NCBI RefSeq assembly: GCF_900103585.1
Contig: NZ_FNHV01000029.1
Location: 1-64,000 of the forward strand
Direction of reading: 5' to 3'
From: Streptomyces sp. cf386
GTDB lineage: Bacteria; Actinomycetota; Actinomycetes; Streptomycetales; Streptomycetaceae
Length of the DNA: 64,000 nucleotides
Made by a program: the position numbers and the translations under genes. The notes beneath the pieces were generated by a model, which was not told where the DNA came from, ran no database searches, and saw nothing but the letters and a program-made list of their open reading frames with translations. Below, piece after piece: positions 60,366-64,000 of this stretch; the stretch's first letter is position 1, and each line of letters starts with the position of its first letter.

Positions 60366-61214
60366 TCACCGGTTTCTGCGCGGGCGGGCCGGAGGGTGGG
60401 GCAGGCGGGTGCGGATGTGTGCCGTGTGCAGGAGGGGGTCGAAGGGTTGCCATCCCGCCGGGGCGAGGTCGGCGGCGCCGGGGGCGGCGACGTGTTGGGG
60501 GCAGCGCTGGGCGCGCCAGCGCAGTTGCTCGCTGTAGGGGAGGTGGCCCAGGTCGTAGACGGACATGAGGGCGTCGGGCAGGGTGAGTTGGCCGCGGCGG
60601 CGGGGGGTGGGCAGCAGTCTCCAGGTACCGGCCGGTCTGGTGGGGGCGAGGACGGGGTGGGGGCAGCGGTGGCGGTGGCGGGTCTGGGCCACGCAGCGGA
60701 TGTGCTCGATGGTGTGCTCGGCGAGGTAGCGGCACAGCAGCATCTGCACGACGGGGCGGGCGGGGTGCTGGGCGGTCTGTGAACTGGTGGTGGGTGGGGC
60801 GGGGGTGAAGGCGCCGGTGTCGGTCAGGCGGCGGGTTCGGACGGCGAGGTGGCGGCGGATCGCGTTGAGGTGGGGGCCGGTGCGGCAGAGGGGGGTGCGG
60901 CAGGGGCAGAGCACGGCGTGCGGGATGCGGCACCATGGGCTGCCGTCCCCGTGTGGGTAGGCGATGCCGCCGCCCAGATGCCAGCGGCAGGGTTCGGGGA
61001 CGAGCGTGGCGGTCAGTTCGGTGGGGTGCAGGGCGATGGGCCGTTGGTCGGCGCGCTGGTAGAGGTCGATGCGGTTGCCGCACCGGCGGCAGCGGCTGCT
61101 TTGGCCGGCGCGCAGTAGGCGGGTGGGGCTGGTGGCGGCCACTTGCAGGGGTCGGGGGTGTCGGGTGATGCGGGGGCTGCCGTCCCAGTGTCGGCCGGCG
61201 GGAGTGGAGCACAT
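60366..61214 (-). CDS. DUF6083 domain protein with zinc-ribbon-like motif (282 aa)
   Basis: ATG 61214. Residues 38-50 contain SSRCRRCGNRIDLYQRADQR, then PIALHPTE, and later CRWHLGGGIAYPHGDGSPWC and HAVLCPCRTPLC: a cysteine/histidine-rich N-terminal domain that I recall as DUF6083. The middle contains HIRCVAQTRHRHRCPHP, and the C-terminus contains SEQLRWRAQRCPQHV, again rich in Cys/His. It is the first gene of the RHH-like/UvrD operon and lies 170 bases from the XRE regulator. Confidence 0.7.
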   Translation of the reverse strand: MCSTPAGRHWDGSPRITRHPRPLQVAATSPTRLLRAGQSSRCRRCGNRIDLYQRADQRPIALHPTELTATLVPEPCRWHLGGGIAYPHGDGSPWCRIPHAVLCPCRTPLCRTGPHLNAIRRHLAVRTRRLTDTGAFTPAPPTTSSQTAQHPARPVVQMLLCRYLAEHTIEHIRCVAQTRHRHRCPHPVLAPTRPAGTWRLLPTPRRRGQLTLPDALMSVYDLGHLPYSEQLRWRAQRCPQHVAAPGAADLAPAGWQPFDPLLHTAHIRTRLPHPPARPRRNR

Positions 61215-61384
61215 GGGCCGGACCGTGCCATGCGACACGCGGTGACGGGCAACGTGGCGGGGTGTGTGTCCCCTGGCCAGCCCAGCGGGTTCGAACGGAC
61301 GATCCGGTGAACGGTCTGTTGTTCGACGCCTGTTCCTCGGTTCGGGTGATCTGCGGCAGGGCCCTGGATCGGGGGTGCCGGGCG

Positions 61385-61648
61385 TCAGGCCCCTTGCGTG
61401 CCGGGCGGGGTGTGGTCGTCGCAGAGGGCGCCGAGGAGGTGCTCGATGGGCACGTCGAAGGTGTGGGCGAGGGCGTGCCAGGTGGTGACGGTGCCAGTGG
61501 TGCGGCCGTGTTCGAGGTCGATGAGGGTGCGCCGGGCCAGGCCGCTGCGGCCGGCAAGTTCGTCGAAGGTCCAGCCGCGCTCGCCCCGCAGGCGCGCGAG
61601 GTTGACGCGCAGCGCGATGAGGTCGGGGTCGGGCGGCAAGATCGTCAC
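61385..61648 (-). CDS. XRE-family helix-turn-helix regulator (87 aa)
   Basis: The HTH is FDELAGRSGLARRTLIDLEH within LRGERGWTF..., a clear Cro/C1-type domain with a short C-terminal extension. The start is placed at GTG 61648 because the longer start at 61699 would put the operator palindromes inside the coding sequence. It is divergent from the gene at 61825. The three GTGCAG...CTGCAC sites upstream are probably its operators. Confidence 0.7.
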   Translation of the reverse strand: MTILPPDPDLIALRVNLARLRGERGWTFDELAGRSGLARRTLIDLEHGRTTGTVTTWHALAHTFDVPIEHLLGALCDDHTPPGTQGA

Positions 61649-61662
61649 CCCACCATCCGAAG

Positions 61663-61747
61663 GTGCAGACACCTGCCCTGTCAGTGCAGACCTCTGCACT
61701 ATTTGCCTGGGTGGTGAGGACGGCCATCAAGGTGCAGGGCTCTGCAC
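61663..61747. promoter_or_regulatory. Three GTGCAG-N4-CTGCAC operators
   Basis: Two perfect sites at 61684-61699 and 61732-61747, and one with a single mismatch (GTGCAG-N4-CTGCCC) at 61663-61678. The first two are 21 bases apart, i.e. two helical turns; the third is 48 bases further. They fill the divergent promoter between the XRE gene and the gene at 61825. Confidence 0.7.
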
Positions 61748-61824
61748 TACCGTGCGTCTTCCCGGCCTCCGCGGCCGGAGTACTGACCACCCCGGGCACG
61801 GACCGACGGGAGGACGACCAGCCC

Positions 61825-62877
61825 ATGAGGCTCGCCGACGCGCACGCAGCAGTGCGGCGCATCTGGACAGTGGAACTGCGTCCGCGACCGGGCGGCCCCG
61901 CTCTCATCTGTCCCTCCTGCACCGCCCATACGGCTCCGCTCACGGGATCCTCGGCGCGGTCGGCTGCCCTGGCTCATCTGGCCTGCCATGCCCGCGCCGA
62001 CGCGCTGCCCGCCCATCTGCGCAGCTGCCAGTGCCAGGCGCGGGGCTGCCGGTGGCATCCGCGTCACCGCGGCTGCGCCGGACCGGTACTGCTCGCCCTC
62101 ACCCGGGATGGCAGCGGCCGCACCTGGCGGCTGGCCGACACCTGCGCGGCCTGTGCCGCGGCGACCAGCCATACGGCCGTGGTGCCAGACACCCTGTCCG
62201 GTTCTCCCGGGCCGTCATCCTCCCCCTGCCCGTCTGCGCCCGCGCGCCGGTTCCACTCCGGGCTCCAGGAGCGGGTGCGGGTGCAGGAGATGCTCACCTA
62301 CCTCGGCGCCGCGCTGCCCCGGTTCACCTCCCCCGCCGCCCGGCTGCTGGCCCTGCAGTGCGCGCTGCGCACTGACATCCGTGGGCATGTCCGGCTGCCG
62401 GCAGGCCTGTTGCAGGGCATGCGCCTGCGCCAGAACCGCGAGCTGTGGCTGGAGCTGGCCCATGCAGGCTGGCTCGCATTGCCGGACTTCCGGGCGCTGC
62501 CGGTGCAGGTGCGGCTGCTCGACGCCGCGGTGCTGGACCAGGCGCCCGGCCGCCGTGCCCGTTGCCGCGCCGCCGACTGGGCACTGCGGCCTGTCCCCCT
62601 GGTCCTGCCCGCCGCAGCGCCCGCACTGCGGCTGACCGCTCTCGTACTGGCCGCACACACATGCACCCGCGGCGAACACAGCGCCGACATGGACATCCTC
62701 ACCCGCCTGTGCGGACACTCCCCGCAGCAGACCGGCGAACTGCTCGACCGGCTGGTAGCCACACGCACCCTGGAGGCATGGCAGCACAACCGACAGACCG
62801 ACGAGGTGTTCTGGCAACTGCCCCAGCCGCAGGCACAGCCACACTCCGTCGGACTGCCTCGCCGACACCGGGCATGA
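61825..62877 (+). CDS. Hypothetical cysteine-rich/winged-helix-like protein (350 aa)
   Basis: ATG 61825 has GGGAGGA 11 bases upstream. The N-terminal 120 residues are Cys/His-rich (LICPSCTAHTAPL; RSCQCQARGCRWHPRHRGCA; DTCAACAAATSHT), probably zinc-binding. The C-terminal half is helical with a winged-helix-like tail (DILTRLCGHSPQQTGELLDR, LVATRTLEAWQHN). Divergently transcribed from the XRE gene, under the shared operators. Likely a regulator or DNA-associated protein; family not recognised. Confidence 0.6.
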   Translation: MRLADAHAAVRRIWTVELRPRPGGPALICPSCTAHTAPLTGSSARSAALAHLACHARADALPAHLRSCQCQARGCRWHPRHRGCAGPVLLALTRDGSGRTWRLADTCAACAAATSHTAVVPDTLSGSPGPSSSPCPSAPARRFHSGLQERVRVQEMLTYLGAALPRFTSPAARLLALQCALRTDIRGHVRLPAGLLQGMRLRQNRELWLELAHAGWLALPDFRALPVQVRLLDAAVLDQAPGRRARCRAADWALRPVPLVLPAAAPALRLTALVLAAHTCTRGEHSADMDILTRLCGHSPQQTGELLDRLVATRTLEAWQHNRQTDEVFWQLPQPQAQPHSVGLPRRHRA

Positions 62878-63078
62878 GAATAGTGAGACTGTCTCAAGAG
62901 TAAGAAGACACCACCTGGCACGAACAACCAGCGCTGTTTGTCCGTACCATCTGTACGCCGAGGCATCTTGCGGTACTTGCGGCGCCCTGCCGGGCCGCCG
63001 ATACCTCGCCGAAGAGGGGCGTCACGCACATGTGACACAGCCCCGCACGTCGTTCATTCGCCGAGGAAGGTCAGCCCC

Positions 63079-63711
63079 ATGCCCGAGACAACAGCTCCCG
63101 CCACCGAACTGACATCGCAGTACGTCGCCCAGGTGACCAACGACCTCGAACGCAATGCCAAAGAGCAGGAACGCATCAGCGCGGAGATCGCATCCCTGCA
63201 AGAGCAGCTTGCCGCGGTACAGCACGATCACACGGTGCTGGTGAACGTACAGCAGGCGCTCGGCATCACCAAGGCGTCTGCCCAGCCCGCAGCAGAGGCC
63301 GAGAGCGCCGCGGTGCCCTCCCCCCGGCAGAAGGCCGGAGCCGCGCGCGGCGGGAAGCAAAAGGCCCGGAAGTCCGTCGCCGCACCGCACAAGGCAGCGC
63401 CCAAGAAGCCCGTGGCCAAGTCGGCGGATGCCGCAAAGACGGCCCAGCCCACCCTGGTCGAACTCATCCGCCGCCACCTCCTCGAACTCAAGGAACCCCG
63501 CTCTGCTGCAGAGATCTCTGCAGCACTCGGCCAGGCCCACCCCGAGCGCCAGATCGCGGCCAAGGTCGTGCGAGTCACGCTCGAGGGACTCGTGGCCAAG
63601 AGCCAAGCAGAGCGCACCAAGCAAGGAAGGTCCGTGTTCTACACCGCCCCCGCACCCAAGTCGGCGGCTGCGCCTGAGGCCGAGGCACAGCCCGCACAGG
63701 CTGACCACTGA
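63079..63711 (+). CDS. Coiled-coil/winged-helix-like DNA-binding protein (210 aa)
   Basis: ATG 63079 has GAGGAAGG eight bases upstream. Residues 15-60 form a heptad coiled coil (NDLERNAKEQERISAEIASL, QEQLAAVQHDHTVLVNVQQ). A Lys/Ala/Pro-rich basic linker follows (KQKARKSVAAPHKAAPKKPV). The last 80 residues resemble a winged helix (TLVELIRRHLLELKEPRSAA, EISAALG, QIAAKVVRVTLEGLVAKSQA, RSVFY). This is a common Streptomyces regulator type of unknown target. Confidence 0.65.
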   Translation: MPETTAPATELTSQYVAQVTNDLERNAKEQERISAEIASLQEQLAAVQHDHTVLVNVQQALGITKASAQPAAEAESAAVPSPRQKAGAARGGKQKARKSVAAPHKAAPKKPVAKSADAAKTAQPTLVELIRRHLLELKEPRSAAEISAALGQAHPERQIAAKVVRVTLEGLVAKSQAERTKQGRSVFYTAPAPKSAAAPEAEAQPAQADH

Positions 63712-63879
63712 CAGCCCTGCGTGGAGTGGCAGTTGCCTTCCAGTGGCGATCGATGGGGGGCGACAGGTGCGGACCTCGAGGTGGATGATGTGGGCGTCGG
63801 GGGATGCGCCCGGTCTCCACGAGCCATTGATGTACGGCGGTGTGACGTCGCCGCCTGCACGCAAAACTCCCTCTCCACG

Positions 63880-64000
63880 ACCCACCGGTAGGTGCCTGCC
63901 CAGCAGCAGCGACTCCAGGCGCCCCCACAGCTCATCCGACACAATCCACGGCGGCGCCCCCCACCAAGGCGAACGCCAAACACCCGCTCCGGACGCGGCA
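63880..64000 (-). pseudogene. IS5-like transposase fragment (internal deletion)
   Basis: Reading leftward from near 63980: VWRSPWWGAPPWIVSDELWG and RLESLL, the N-terminus of IS5-family transposases, is followed within 20 bases, in another frame, by YRWVVERE, a motif from the enzyme's C-terminal part. So the middle is deleted. The window ends here; the 5' end may continue outside. Bases 63712-63879 hold no recognisable gene. Confidence 0.55.

Noticed and set aside
1..64000. tRNA or rRNA genes
   Set aside because: No cloverleaf-like or rRNA-like conserved stretch was noticed on reading; a dedicated tRNA scan would be decisive but could not be run.

Overview
The window is actinobacterial DNA of Streptomyces type and begins at the physical end of a linear replicon. 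Four things show this: very high GC with strong third-position G/C bias; GTG and TTG starts and 4-base stop/start overlaps; a first 250 bases made of nested palindromes beginning CCCGCGGAGCGGG, the signature of archetypal Streptomyces telomeres; and a tap-tpg pair at 33.0-35.8 kb, which encodes the telomere-associated protein and the terminal protein. No parAB, replication initiator or housekeeping gene is visible, so the sequence does not decide between a chromosome arm and a large linear plasmid.

Layout. 1-250: telomere. 0.4-12 kb: subtelomeric cluster on both strands with an unrecognised 821-aa protein, a GIY-YIG-like protein, a helicase with a C-terminal PD-(D/E)XK nuclease, an AbiJ-like nuclease and a CoiA-like protein. 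12-16 kb: methyltransferase, GRDP/DUF1399-like protein, XRE/TPR regulator, acetyltransferase pseudogene, DsbA-like lipoprotein. 16-31 kb: a defence island on the minus strand. It holds a terminal-type helicase with helicase-associated domains, a translationally coupled three-gene operon (YejK/NdpA-like, RelA/SpoT-like synthetase, membrane protein) and a complete type II Wadjet system (JetA-JetB-JetC-JetD).

32-36 kb: transposase relic, five 11-bp iterons, tap, tpg and a dead group II intron. 37-46 kb: a putative toxin/immunity pair, a decayed copy of the 13.5-kb regulator, an ECF-like sigma factor locus, a secreted HNH nuclease and a membrane-anchored Mrr-like nuclease. 46.5-57.5 kb: a secreted LamG protein and a giant RHS protein with a restriction-endonuclease-fold toxin tip, followed by its likely immunity gene. 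57.5-64 kb: DUF2625, a compact UvrD-like helicase operon, an XRE regulator with a cluster of palindromic operators, two unrecognised regulators or DNA-binding proteins and a transposase relic.

Together this is an accessory arm combining end maintenance (telomere, Tap, Tpg), anti-plasmid or anti-phage defence (Wadjet, the RSH operon, several nucleases) and interbacterial competition (two toxin loci). The most interesting candidates for something undescribed are the NdpA-RelA/SpoT-membrane operon beside Wadjet, the subtelomeric helicase/nuclease cluster, and the 11-bp iteron array in front of tap. Assignments rest on reading motifs and family resemblance by eye; no database search was run.
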